A program made the translations under genes and the position numbers. This document shows positions 28,170 through 36,937 of a stretch of 64,000 nucleotides of DNA, piece after piece (position 1 is the first letter of the stretch; the number at the start of each line of letters is the position of its first letter). Location of the stretch: contig NZ_CP152019.1 in assembly GCF_038622445.1 (NCBI RefSeq), positions 1,648,501 to 1,712,500 of the forward strand. Direction: 5' to 3'. The notes below the pieces were generated by a model. The model had not been told where the DNA came from. It did no database searches and saw nothing but the letters and a program-made list of their open reading frames with translations. This DNA is from Sporosarcina sp. FSL K6-1522 (GTDB taxonomy: Bacteria > Bacillota > Bacilli > Bacillales_A > Planococcaceae).

Positions 28170-29026
28170 ACCTAGACCTCAAAGTAGAAAAGAAGAAGCG
28201 ATTTTCTGTGAATCGAAGGCAGAGGACGCTCTTTACGATTATTGCTGCTACTGTTTTCTTGTTAACGGTTGTCATAGGTGGCGCTTTGCTCGATCAGGAA
28301 AGTATTGCGACGAATCTGACGGAACGAAATTTAGCGCCTTCGTTGGAACACTTTTTTGGAACGGATTGGTTAGGGAGAGATATGTTTACCCGTACGATGA
28401 TGGGGCTGTCGTTAAGTATGGGCGTAGGGTTGATTGGGGCAATTGGCAGTACGTCCATTGCGCTAATCCTCGGTATGGCATCAGCAACAATGGGGAAATG
28501 GGCCGATCGTTTCATCTCATGGCTCATCGACTTGTTTCTAAGTGTGCCACATCTTGTTACGCTGATTTTGATTGCTTTTACGTTAGGTGGCGGGTTTAAA
28601 GGGATTGTCATCGGGTTAATGCTGACGCACTGGCCTAGCCTTGCGCGTGTAATTCGCGCTGAAGTGATGCAAATACGTTCAGCTGAATACGTACAAATTT
28701 CGCAACAGATGGGGAAATCACGTTGGTGGATTGCGATGCATCATATTTTTCCGCATTTGATTCCACAATTGTTAATTGGTTTTATGTTGATGTTTCCTCA
28801 TGTCATTTTACACGAAGCGGCAGTGACTTTCTTAGGACTGGGGTTATCGCCTCATGAGCCAGCGATTGGTATTATTTTATCGGAATCGATGAAGTATTTG
28901 TCTTCAGGCATGTGGTGGCTCGCCTTTTTCCCAGGGCTATGCTTACTGATTATTGTACGGACATTTGAGACAATTGGCGAAAGTCTTCGTGTGCTCATCG
29001 ATCCTATTCGGGCGCATGAGAAGTGA
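28166..29026 (+). CDS. nikC: Nickel ABC transporter permease NikC
   Basis: A 286-residue second permease with six transmembrane segments. FFGTDWLGRDMFTRTMMG is the typical DppC/NikC start of the membrane domain, and EYVQISQQMGKSRWWIAMHH is the EAA loop. It overlaps nikB by four bases, with GGGAGGGG upstream. It forms the translocation pore with NikB. Confidence 0.92.
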   Translation: MNLDLKVEKKKRFSVNRRQRTLFTIIAATVFLLTVVIGGALLDQESIATNLTERNLAPSLEHFFGTDWLGRDMFTRTMMGLSLSMGVGLIGAIGSTSIALILGMASATMGKWADRFISWLIDLFLSVPHLVTLILIAFTLGGGFKGIVIGLMLTHWPSLARVIRAEVMQIRSAEYVQISQQMGKSRWWIAMHHIFPHLIPQLLIGFMLMFPHVILHEAAVTFLGLGLSPHEPAIGIILSESMKYLSSGMWWLAFFPGLCLLIIVRTFETIGESLRVLIDPIRAHEK

Positions 29027-29050
29027 TGGGGAGAAAGAAGGAGTTAACGC

Positions 29051-29974
29051 ATGTCCATTCTTGAGGTAGAAAATTTATCGATAGCATTTCAACAATATAC
29101 AGGTGGTTTAAGACAAACCAATGTCAAGGTTATTTCAAATTTAAACGTCACCCTTGAAGAAGGAGAGATTTTGGCAATTGTAGGAGCGAGCGGTTCAGGA
29201 AAGAGTTTATTGGCGCATGCCATTCTTGGGATATTGCCAGCGAATGCGATGGTTAGTGGAACGATTAGCTATGCGGGACAAGCGCTTACTGCTACACGCC
29301 AAGTTGCCTTGCGCGGGACAGATATCGCGCTGATTCCACAATCGGTTAACTATTTAGATCCATTAATGCGTGTAGGGAATCAAGTTCGGACTTCTGCAAA
29401 AGGTGATGATGCGGTTGACGCACAGCGCAAGGTTTTTGAACGACTGCATTTACAACAAGCTGTTGAGAAGATGTATCCTTTTGAGCTTTCTGGCGGGATG
29501 GCGCGTAGAACGTTGTTATCCACGGCGATGGTCAGTGGCGCTAAGGTGATTATTGCGGATGAACCGACACCTGGGCTGGATCCAGTTGTCATGAAAGAAG
29601 CGCTAGAAAACTTTCGAGAATTTGCGGATAATGGCTGTGCGGTGATGTTAATCACACATGATATTGAATCAGCGTTAACGATTGCTGACAAAATTGCGGT
29701 GTTTTATGCGGGGACGACTGTGGAAATCGCGCCTGTTGAGGACTTTGCGGGAGATGGCGAGGCATTGCGACATCCTTATAGTAAAGCGTTATGGAGAGCG
29801 TTACCGCAAAATGATTTTATCCCGATTCCAGGTTCGCAACCGCATCCGAGTGCATTGCCGCCGGGTTGTTTGTTTGCCCCGCGCTGTCTGATGGCAACGC
29901 CTGAATGTGAGCAAACACAACCAGAAATGCGAGACCTTCGGAATGGGAAGGTGAGGTGTATTCATGCAACTTGA
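29051..29974 (+). CDS. nikD: Nickel ABC transporter ATP-binding protein NikD
   Basis: A 307-residue ATPase with Walker A GASGSGKS, signature LSGGM, Walker B VIIADEPTPGLD and the switch His in LITHD. A C-terminal extension of the Opp/Dpp/Nik type carries four cysteines (PPGCLFAPRC, PECEQ, RCIH), which in relatives can bind an Fe-S cluster. It begins 24 bases after nikC and overlaps nikE by 11 bases. Confidence 0.92.
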   Translation: MSILEVENLSIAFQQYTGGLRQTNVKVISNLNVTLEEGEILAIVGASGSGKSLLAHAILGILPANAMVSGTISYAGQALTATRQVALRGTDIALIPQSVNYLDPLMRVGNQVRTSAKGDDAVDAQRKVFERLHLQQAVEKMYPFELSGGMARRTLLSTAMVSGAKVIIADEPTPGLDPVVMKEALENFREFADNGCAVMLITHDIESALTIADKIAVFYAGTTVEIAPVEDFAGDGEALRHPYSKALWRALPQNDFIPIPGSQPHPSALPPGCLFAPRCLMATPECEQTQPEMRDLRNGKVRCIHAT

Positions 29975-30575
29975 AGCAAAAAATATTGGATTTCGTTATG
30001 GTGATAGACCTTGGCTGTTTCAAGGTGTCAATTTCACGGTAGAACCAGGAGAAATCGTTGGGCTTACAGCACCGAGTGGACGGGGTAAAACGACCTTTTG
30101 TCGGATGTTGGCGGGGTTTGAAAAGCCATTGGAAGGAACGATTACCTTGGATGGTGCCCCTATCGCTTCGAGGGGATTTCATCCGGTGCAACTGGTTTTT
30201 CAACATCCGGAAAAAGCGGTCAATCCACGCTGGAAGATGGAAAAGGTGTTGAATGAAGGAGGCACCCCAGACCCTGAACTGCTCGATTTATTAGGCATTG
30301 AGCAGGAATGGCTGACGCGTTGGCCTAACGAGTTATCCGGAGGGGAATTACAACGCTTTTGCGTAGCAAGAGCATTGAGTGCCAACACACGTTTTTTAAT
30401 TGCTGATGAAATGACAACGATGCTCGATGCCATTACTCAGGCGCAAATTTGGCATGCTGTGCTTGAAATCGCCAAAAAGAGAGAGATGGGTATTATCATT
30501 GTTAGTCATGAGGAAAAGCTGGTGCAAAGGCTTTGTCATCGCGTGATTGAGTTGAATAGTGTGCATGTAGAGTGA
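29964..30575 (+). CDS. nikE: Nickel ABC transporter ATP-binding protein NikE
   Basis: A 203-residue second ATPase, shorter than many NikE proteins because it lacks the C-terminal extension present in NikD. Walker A is TAPSGRGKT, the signature is LSGGELQRF, and the switch His is in IIVSHE. The Walker B tail reads ADEMTTMLD, where most relatives have DEPTSALD; the catalytic Glu is kept. It overlaps nikD by 11 bases and ends the operon. Confidence 0.9.
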   Translation: MQLEAKNIGFRYGDRPWLFQGVNFTVEPGEIVGLTAPSGRGKTTFCRMLAGFEKPLEGTITLDGAPIASRGFHPVQLVFQHPEKAVNPRWKMEKVLNEGGTPDPELLDLLGIEQEWLTRWPNELSGGELQRFCVARALSANTRFLIADEMTTMLDAITQAQIWHAVLEIAKKREMGIIIVSHEEKLVQRLCHRVIELNSVHVE

Positions 30576-30587
30576 TGGTTTGTAGAG

Positions 30588-30637
30588 AGAAGGGATATTG
30601 CACGGGAGTTTTGGACTCTTGGGCAATGTCCTTTTTT
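30588..30637 (+). terminator. Terminator of the nik operon
   Basis: AAGGGATATTGC pairs with GCAATGTCCTT (one bulge, one wobble), followed by TTTTT. Confidence 0.55.
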
Positions 30638-30827
30638 AGTAGTGAAAGTGCGCAAAGTCTGTGTGTAACCGGGCAAAGTGGCCGTCGCCATGTGCTTTTA
30701 TTTGAACAAATTACAGAATTGGTTTCAATCTATTCAAGGGGCAATCATAATTACAGCAAGCTACACAATAAGCAGTTATGATAAGAATAGAAGATCATTG
30801 AAGTGCTAGTTAAGGAGTGTGCGATAT

Positions 30828-31736
30828 ATGCAAAGTTTCGTTGTGATGCAGGGCCAAACGTATCAAGAAGAAAAGGAATTAGGAATGATTTGGTCGCGGA
30901 AACAAGCGGATGATGGGAGTTTGCCGCATTCGTGGTTACGCGTGTCAGAAGTACAAGAAGGAGACCGCATATTTCATTATGTAAAGGGAGATATTGTTGC
31001 GATTAGTGTGGCGAAAACAGGATGTCAATCTGCGCCAAGGCCGACGAGTATGCCTGATGAGGAAGACGGATATTTGGTGGGATTGGACTATCATGAATTG
31101 GAATTCCCTATAAATATACGTTCAACATTCGAAGTGCTATTGCCGTTTATGCCCATAAAATATGCGCCTTTTCAAGAGGATGGTAGCGGCAATCAAGGCT
31201 ATTTGTATCCTTGTAATGACGAATTAGCGATGAAGTTAATCGAACTTATAAGCAATCTCAACATTTATCGAATAGATAAAGAACAATTGGAATTAGCCAT
31301 GAGCCCGGTACGTCAAATCGAGCGCAACATGCTCATTCCAACGCTTGCAGAAACGGAAACAGCAGTGAAAACAAAGATACGGTTAGGGAAACAACAATTT
31401 GGACAAGGTGTATTCCCGCTATGGGATCAAACATGTGCACTTTGTGAGGTTGCGTTACCCGAATTGCTACGTGCCAGTTATTCGAAGCCCTGGAAAGATA
31501 GTACGGATGTTGAACAAGTCGATTCATATAACGGTGTGCTTCTTTGTTATAATCATCATGCGCTTTATGAGAATGGATTGATCGCATTTGATGGGCAAGG
31601 GAGATTGCATATTTCGTCTCGGATTCCAGAAGAAAAGTATGAGATATATAGTATCCGTCCTAAAATGAAAATTGCTCGAAAAGAAGCGAATAAGCCTTAT
31701 TTTAAGTGGCATAAGCGGCATTTGTTTAACAAGTAG
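30828..31736 (+). CDS. HNH endonuclease with N-terminal EVE/PUA-like region
   Basis: A 302-residue protein. The C-terminal third has an HNH nuclease core: CALCE and a late CYNHHALYENGLI, with the first histidine position unusual (an Arg-Ala-Ser-Tyr stretch precedes KPW). The N-terminal 100 residues (SFVVMQGQTYQEEKELGMIW, then EGDRIFHYVKGDIVAISVA) look like an EVE/PUA-type domain that reads modified bases. This layout resembles modification-dependent restriction enzymes. ATG 30828 is favoured, as TAAGGAG lies 10 nt upstream. The gene stands alone without a methyltransferase, which also fits type IV restriction. Confidence 0.75.
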   Translation: MQSFVVMQGQTYQEEKELGMIWSRKQADDGSLPHSWLRVSEVQEGDRIFHYVKGDIVAISVAKTGCQSAPRPTSMPDEEDGYLVGLDYHELEFPINIRSTFEVLLPFMPIKYAPFQEDGSGNQGYLYPCNDELAMKLIELISNLNIYRIDKEQLELAMSPVRQIERNMLIPTLAETETAVKTKIRLGKQQFGQGVFPLWDQTCALCEVALPELLRASYSKPWKDSTDVEQVDSYNGVLLCYNHHALYENGLIAFDGQGRLHISSRIPEEKYEIYSIRPKMKIARKEANKPYFKWHKRHLFNK

Positions 31737-31870
31737 ATTGGTGTGTGGTGGATGTGGGTTCTACTGGAGAGTGGTGCCTGGCATCCGCCTTACGATTATT
31801 TTCATTTCAAGAAAGATTATAGTGAATGTAAAGATGGCTGGCTTTTGCTAAGTCATAAATTAATGTTGAG

Positions 31871-31924
31871 AACAATCCTGTTCCGAAGGGCTAATAATTG
31901 TCCGGGAACAGGATTGTTTTTTTG
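31871..31924 (+). terminator. Rho-independent terminator after the HNH gene
   Basis: AACAATCCTGTTCC and GGAACAGGATTGTT form a 14-bp perfect stem followed by TTTTTT. It lies 135 bases beyond the HNH stop. Confidence 0.82.
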
Positions 31925-32031
31925 TGGGAGTAAGAAATATACAATAATTTTACGAATTCCATCAGTAAAGTATTGAACTGCCAGAGTATAAAGATTGGGC
32001 TATTTTATCTAAATGCAACATTGAATTAAGT

Positions 32032-32053
32032 AATTCTGAAATTAATTGAACAG
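32032..32053 (+). promoter_or_regulatory. Candidate upstream activator site, module A
   Basis: AATTCTGAAATTAATTGAAC lies about 123 bases before the -24 element. It matches motifs at the same distance from two acs promoters (45216-45240 and 45662-45685). Confidence 0.5.
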
Positions 32054-32152
32054 TTCGGAAGATTGCAGATTAATTGATTCATAAATGAATTATCTAAACG
32101 GAAACATGATGAATACTCCTATATCCCATCTGACTTTCTATTAAACAGAAAC

Positions 32153-32169
32153 TTGGCATTGTTCTTGCA
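32153..32169 (+). promoter_or_regulatory. Sigma-54 (-24/-12) promoter of module A
   Basis: TTGGCATTGTTCTTGCA matches the sigma-54 consensus with GG-N10-GC spacing. A cognate enhancer-binding protein gene lies at 43133. Confidence 0.85.
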
Positions 32170-32485
32170 AGTAGTATAAGTGTAAGGAACACAGCTCTAA
32201 TAACTTTTGCCAACAAAGCAAATAAGGTGGAGATGATATGTTCAGTTCAATGGCAATTAGTAAGAATTGGGGAATTAGAAAAAGATAACGGGTGAAGGGG
32301 TGGGAAATTTAATAAGGGATTTGTGAAAAATGTTATTGAAGTATCTATCAGGGAAAAGAGATGCTGAAACACGAAACTGTATATAATAATTGGGCTGTAC
32401 CTCATCCCGATTTCGGAAAAATCATTATACCTTAGTTGGGTAATCAAAAAGAATAGCAAAAATAGAATGCGGAGGGGAAATATAA

Positions 32486-33637
32486 ATGAGTAAAGCAGTG
32501 ATCGTCTCTGTGGCAAGAACTCCAATTACTAGAATACGAGGAGCTTTAAAAGATCTACATCCTTCCATTTATGGGGGACTTGTCATCAAAGAAGTGCTTC
32601 AAAGGGCACAAGTCGAAGGTGAAGAAGTGGATGACGTCATCTTTGGAAATTGTAATGCAGGCGGTGGGAATATCGCGCTTGTCTTTACTAGAAGGAGGGC
32701 TGCCCATAACGGTACCGGGCGTTACAATTGACCGGCAATGTGGATCGGGAATTAATACTGTTGCACTAGCTGCCGATGCCATCAATGCCGGAAGTGGGCG
32801 AATTCTAGTGGCAGGAGGAACGGAAAGCCTGACAAGGGCTCCTTATCTATTGGAATCTCCAAGTCAAGCATTTGATCGGGTTCCACCCAAGTTTTTACTG
32901 AAACAGTTGTCACCAGTGCACATCGGAAGTCCAACGATGGGTATTACCGCTGAAAACCTTGCGGAACGCTATGATATCAGCCGAGAGGAACAGGATGCCT
33001 TTGCCTTGCGAAGTCAGCAAAATATGAAAAAGGCGGTAGAACAAGGGTTTTATAAAGATCAGATTGTACCTGTACCCATCGAAGGAAGAAAAGGAGCAAT
33101 CACTTACCTTTCTGATGATGAACATCCAAGACCAGAAACGACCTTGGAAGGGTTAGCTCCTCTTCGTCCAGCATTTAAGGAAGATGGTACAGTAACCGCG
33201 GGTAACGCATCTGGTGTTTGTGACGGAGCCTCAGCGCTGCTTATGATGTCAGAAGAGGAAGCGTTGAAAAGAGGGGTGGAACCGCTCGCAAGGGTAGCCG
33301 ACTGGGCAATCGCTGGAGTGGATCCAAATATTATGGGGATAGGTCCTGTCCCCGCCATCAACAAGTTATTAGGGAAAATGGAATTGACTTTAGAAGATGT
33401 GGACCTGATTGAAATCAATGAAGCTTTTGCCAGCCAAGTACTCGCCTGCGACCGTGAACTAAACATGGATATGGAAAAGGTCAATGTGAATGGAGGAGCA
33501 ATTGCCCATGGGCATCCAATTGCTGCGACTGGTGGGATGCTAGTGATGAAACTAGCACATGAAATGAAGCGCCGGGATGTTAGGCGAGGACTCGTATCGG
33601 CGGAGGTCAAGGAATTGCCCTAATGCTTGAAAGGTAA
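32486..33637 (+). pseudogene. Thiolase (acetyl-CoA acyltransferase), module A, broken
   Basis: A former thiolase of about 387 residues, closely similar to the intact paralogue at 48155. After NAGGGNIA the frame is lost: compared with the paralogue, two bases of an Arg codon are missing near 32678. The main frame then runs open to 33596, where 10 bases are missing (the paralogue has AGCGCTTGTA there). That deletes the Cys of the SACIGGGQG motif and shifts the end. The nucleophile region DRQCGSG and the NEAF and GHP motifs survive. The original stop would be TAA 33635-33637. ATG 32486 follows GGAGGGG. Confidence 0.9.
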
Positions 33638-33708
33638 AGGAAAGAAGCAGTACGAAAACATATTTGTTATTTTAATGTACCTAGAAGTTTTTTAGAGGAG
33701 GTCATCTA

Positions 33709-34467
33709 ATGAGCCGTTTACAAGATAGAGTTGCTATTGTCACTGGTGCAGGGCAGGGGATTGGAGCGGAAACAGCAAAGCGATTAGCACAAGATGGGGC
33801 GAAGGTGGCAGTATTTGACCTGAATGAAGAGGTTGGTCGTGAAACAGTTCAAGCTATTCAATCCAATGGTGGAGAAGCGATTGCGATTGGTTGTAACGTT
33901 TCTGATGTCGAGCAAGTGAATGCTGGCGTTGAAAAAGTTGCTGCTCACTTTGGACGGATTGATATTTTGGTAAATAACGCTGGAGTGACCCGAGATAACC
34001 TTCTTTTCAAAATGTCAGTGGAAGACTGGGACACGGTGATGAATGTGCATCTAAAGGGCAGCTTTTTATGTGCCAAAGCAGTGCAGAAATTTATGGTTAA
34101 AGAACACTATGGAAAGATCATCAACATTAGTAGCGCATCAGCTCTGGGGAACCGCGGACAAGCCAATTATTCGGCGGCCAAGGCTGGATTACAGGGATTT
34201 ACCCGAACCTTAGCAATGGAATTAGGACCCTTTAACATTAATGTGAATTCTGTTGGTCCTGGGTATGTCATAACGGACATGACAAAGGCCACATCAGAAC
34301 GAGTAGGCTTGGATTTTGAGGAACAGCAAAAATTAATTGCAGAGAGAAATCCGCTTAGAAGAGTGGGGAAACCTGAAGATATTGCTAACGTAATCGCCTT
34401 TCTAGCTAGTGAAGACTCCAGTTACGTGAATGGACAAATTATCTACGTCAACGGAGGAGCCCGCTAA
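33709..34467 (+). CDS. FabG-like SDR (3-hydroxyacyl-CoA dehydrogenase type), module A
   Basis: A 252-residue classical SDR very close to FabG. It carries TGAGQGIG, NNAGVTRDN, the catalytic Ser in NISSASALG, the YSAAKAG motif (Tyr and Lys), and the C-terminal YVNGQIIYVNGG. Beside acyl-CoA dehydrogenase and MaoC-type hydratase genes it most likely oxidises (R)-3-hydroxyacyl-CoA to 3-oxoacyl-CoA. AGAGGAGG precedes the ATG. A paralogue lies at 49388. In module A the gap to the next gene is 278 bases, in module B only 54. Confidence 0.88.
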   Translation: MSRLQDRVAIVTGAGQGIGAETAKRLAQDGAKVAVFDLNEEVGRETVQAIQSNGGEAIAIGCNVSDVEQVNAGVEKVAAHFGRIDILVNNAGVTRDNLLFKMSVEDWDTVMNVHLKGSFLCAKAVQKFMVKEHYGKIINISSASALGNRGQANYSAAKAGLQGFTRTLAMELGPFNINVNSVGPGYVITDMTKATSERVGLDFEEQQKLIAERNPLRRVGKPEDIANVIAFLASEDSSYVNGQIIYVNGGAR

Positions 34468-34499
34468 ATCTAGTTATCTTCTTTCAGCAAATCTTTTTG

Positions 34500-34720
34500 T
34501 ACTGAAAGCGAAGCGTCAGCTACAGAAGATTCCCACCTCTATAGGTGGTGAGATGAATGCGTTTTTGTTTTACTGTTCAGTGGATGTTGGGACGCCCGCT
34601 GAACGAAGATAAAGCCTCCGGCGGATGTCACAGATTTTCAAAGGAGCTTTTCGAGCGAGGTCGAAAAAATCTGGACGCAATTACGCCTTGGCGTAATTGA
34701 TTATCATGAACAATTAAAAT
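34500..34720 (+). mobile_element. Inserted element remnant, resembling an IS200/IS605-type right end
   Basis: About 220 bases are present here but absent from the matching gap of module B. They contain hairpin CCACCT-CTAT-AGGTGG (34533-34548), a CAGATTTT...AAAATCTG pair (34631-34638 with 34666-34673), and a perfect 10-bp palindrome CAATTACGCC/GGCGTAATTG (34678-34699). The CCACCT/AGGTGG hairpin followed by a tail resembles the right end (omega-RNA end) of TnpB-type elements. No transposase frame is present, so it is a non-autonomous copy or a scar. Confidence 0.45.
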
Positions 34721-34745
34721 TAAACGAAAAGGGAGATGGAGAAAC

Positions 34746-35966
34746 ATGGAATTTTTATTGACAGAAGAACAGAGAATGGTGCAAAAAACAATTCGAGATT
34801 TCGTGCAGAAGGAACTAATTCCGTTAGAGCCGGAGGTATTGCGAAATGAGCGAGAAGGGCGTCCGGGAATTTCACCAGAAAAGCTCCACGAACTTCAGAT
34901 GAAAGCGAAAGAAATTGGTTTTTGGGGAATTGAAACCCCGGAGGAGTATGGAGGAGCAAACCTTGGGGCTGTAATGAGCGCAATTATTGCAATTGAAATT
35001 GCTAGAACTTTCATTCCATTTCGACTAGGCGGTGTGGCAGATAATATTCTCTATTTCTGTAATGAAGAACAGAAGAAAAAGTACCTGATTCCAACGATTA
35101 ACGGAGAACGTCGCTCTTGCTTTGCTATTACCGAACCAGGAGCTGGATCTGATGCTAAGAGCATCCGAATGTCGGCAGTTAAGGACGGGAATGACTGGGT
35201 TTTGAACGGGGAAAAGACTTTTATCACACAAGGGCATGAAGCGGATTTTACCATCGTGTTCGCAGTTACGGATAAGGAAAAAGGTGCAGACGGCGGAGTT
35301 ACTTGTTTCCTTGTAGATCGGGATATGGGGTGGCGTTCCGAGTATATCCATACAATGGGAGAATGGGGACCAGCCTCTCTCGTCTTTGAAAATGTGCGAG
35401 TTCCGGAAGAGAACATTTTGGGTGAAGTAGGTAATGGTTTTGAGCTTGCCATGAGATGGATCGGCAAAGGCCGATGGATGATTCCCGCTAGAGCTATTGG
35501 ATCTGCAGAAAGATTGCTGCAAATGGGCGTAGATTATTCCAAAATGCGTAAGACTTTTGGAAAACCGATTGCCGAACATCAAGCGATTCAGTGGATGCTT
35601 GCGGATTCCGCAGTAGAAATCGAGGCGACGAAGTGGCTCGTTTTACGTGCGGCGTGGATGGTAGAAAACGATGTTGATGCGCGTCATCAGTCAGCTATCG
35701 CCAAGCTATACGGCTCTAATATGGCCAACAATGTGGTGGACCGGGTACTGCAGATTCATGGAGGAATGGGTTATACGAAAGAGTTGCCGATAGAACGCTG
35801 GTATCGCGAATTAAGATTGCTTCGTATTTTTGAAGGTACTGATGAAATCCTGCGCCGCACAATTGCTCGCAACCTGATCAAAGGACATGTGAAGATTGGC
35901 GAAATCGATAGTGCAGACATGCTAGCCCGTAATGGAAGGAGGGAAAAAGTTGCTAGTAGATCCTAG
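34746..35966 (+). CDS. Acyl-CoA dehydrogenase, module A
   Basis: A 406-residue FAD enzyme that makes the alpha,beta double bond in an acyl-CoA and passes electrons to ETF. CFAITEPGAGSDA is the FAD/substrate loop, WVLNGEKTFI the beta domain, QIHGGMGYTKELPIERWYRE the C-terminal signature, and IFEGTDEI holds the expected catalytic Glu. It is longer at the C-terminus than its module B twin (the last 14 residues differ) because it reads through into the next gene. The ribosome binding site is GGGAGATGGAG. Etf genes lie downstream at 39337. Confidence 0.93.
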   Translation: MEFLLTEEQRMVQKTIRDFVQKELIPLEPEVLRNEREGRPGISPEKLHELQMKAKEIGFWGIETPEEYGGANLGAVMSAIIAIEIARTFIPFRLGGVADNILYFCNEEQKKKYLIPTINGERRSCFAITEPGAGSDAKSIRMSAVKDGNDWVLNGEKTFITQGHEADFTIVFAVTDKEKGADGGVTCFLVDRDMGWRSEYIHTMGEWGPASLVFENVRVPEENILGEVGNGFELAMRWIGKGRWMIPARAIGSAERLLQMGVDYSKMRKTFGKPIAEHQAIQWMLADSAVEIEATKWLVLRAAWMVENDVDARHQSAIAKLYGSNMANNVVDRVLQIHGGMGYTKELPIERWYRELRLLRIFEGTDEILRRTIARNLIKGHVKIGEIDSADMLARNGRREKVASRS

Positions 35967-36375
35967 TATTATCGGAAGTACAAGTGAATCAAAAATATTT
36001 GAGATCGAAAAAGGCGCCATTCGTAATTTTGCTGTAGCCATTGGCGATGATAATCCCTTGTACACGGATGAGGCGTTTGCTAAGGAATGCGGGTATCGAA
36101 GCATCGTTGCACCTCCTACATTTCCAACTACAATCCGGGTGACGAATCCGAAGGTCCAGTTTGAACCAAGTCGAGTTTTGCACGGAGGGATGGAATATCT
36201 TTATGAACGACCAATTGTAGCAGGAGATATCTTGCGCTGTTTCAGCTCTGTGACCGAGGTCTATGAAAGAGAAGGAAAGATGGGCAAGATGACGTTTCTC
36301 GTGCAGGAAACCCGCGGTGAAGATTTGGAAGGTAACTTGGTGTATCGCGGGAAAAACACGCTGATTGTGCGCTGA
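35950..36375 (+). CDS. MaoC-like N-terminal hot-dog subunit (HadA/FAS1_DH type), module A
   Basis: About 141 residues, single hot-dog fold. The motif GDDNPLYTDEAFA corresponds to the hydratase-2 signature, but Tyr replaces the catalytic His, so this is probably the substrate-binding partner of a heterodimer, as in mycobacterial HadAB. AAGGAGGG at 35935-35942 favours TTG 35950 as start (in-frame ATG 35932 is the alternative). It overlaps the acyl-CoA dehydrogenase end by 17 bases. The next gene encodes the catalytic partner. Confidence 0.82.
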   Translation: MLVDPSIIGSTSESKIFEIEKGAIRNFAVAIGDDNPLYTDEAFAKECGYRSIVAPPTFPTTIRVTNPKVQFEPSRVLHGGMEYLYERPIVAGDILRCFSSVTEVYEREGKMGKMTFLVQETRGEDLEGNLVYRGKNTLIVR

Positions 36376-36389
36376 ATGGAGGGTAGTAA

Positions 36390-36806
36390 ATGACTGGAAT
36401 TGACTGGATTCGGGCAGAGGTTGGGCAGGAGTTTAAGCCTCTTGTCAAGCCGGCAATTGAAAAAGTCCAATTAGTAAAATATGCCGGAGCGTCTGGAGAT
36501 TTTAATTTGATTCATACCGATGTTGAGACGGCAAAAAGTGTCGGTCTACCTGGCACCATCGCACACGGAATGCTCAGCATGGGGTTTCTAGGTCAGTTAT
36601 GCGGTCAGTTGGCCGGAACAAACGGTTTTGTCAACCGATTGATGGTTCGGTTTGCAGGCATGGTCTTTCCTGAGGACATTCTGACTTGTCGGGCCAAGGT
36701 TACAAACAAGGATGAGGAAGAGCGTACGTTGGATTTAGAAATTTACGTAGAGCGAGAACCAGGCAAGGCTTTAACAACAGGCGAGGCAACGCTGAAGTTT
36801 TACTAA
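36390..36806 (+). CDS. MaoC-like catalytic hydratase subunit (HadB type), module A
   Basis: A 138-residue hot-dog protein with the full hydratase-2 dyad in GDFNLIHTDVETAKSVG (Asp and His), and GTIAHGML as the second conserved loop. Paired with the preceding subunit it would catalyse (R)-specific hydration of enoyl-CoA. GGAGGG precedes the ATG, 14 bases after the previous stop. The twin in module B (53671) has been separated from its partner by a transporter gene. Confidence 0.85.
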   Translation: MTGIDWIRAEVGQEFKPLVKPAIEKVQLVKYAGASGDFNLIHTDVETAKSVGLPGTIAHGMLSMGFLGQLCGQLAGTNGFVNRLMVRFAGMVFPEDILTCRAKVTNKDEEERTLDLEIYVEREPGKALTTGEATLKFY

Positions 36807-36819
36807 ATATGGAAGTAGA

Positions 36820-36857
36820 AATGCAGCCCGGTCCCTGTGGGAACGGCCGCATTTTTC
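36820..36857 (+). terminator. Probable terminator of module A
   Basis: ATGCAGCCCGGTCCC and GGAACGGCCGCAT form an imperfect GC-rich stem followed by TTTTT. Confidence 0.55.
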
Positions 36858-36937
36858 TATCCGTTGTAATCTGTTGTTGGTAGAGATGATTCAAATTCCG
36901 ATAGAAACTTTGGATTGAAAAGAAAGGATGAATAGAT

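Larger units (their letters stand above)
31925..32485 (+). other. Leader and control region of catabolic module A
   Basis: No gene is visible here. It holds upstream activator motifs (32032-32053 and a partial second copy near 32053), a sigma-54 promoter (32153-32169), and a long leader of about 300 bases before the thiolase. A small frame (ATG 32237, 20 codons) behind AAGGTGGAG could be a leader peptide or the relic of a lost gene start. Confidence 0.5.

Noticed and set aside
31770-31800. TGGCATCCGCCTTAC as a further sigma-54 promoter
   Set aside because: The -12 box lacks TTGC at the required GG-N10-GC spacing.
31743-31976. 77-codon plus-strand frame after the HNH gene
   Set aside because: It runs through a strong terminator hairpin and has no ribosome binding site or motif.
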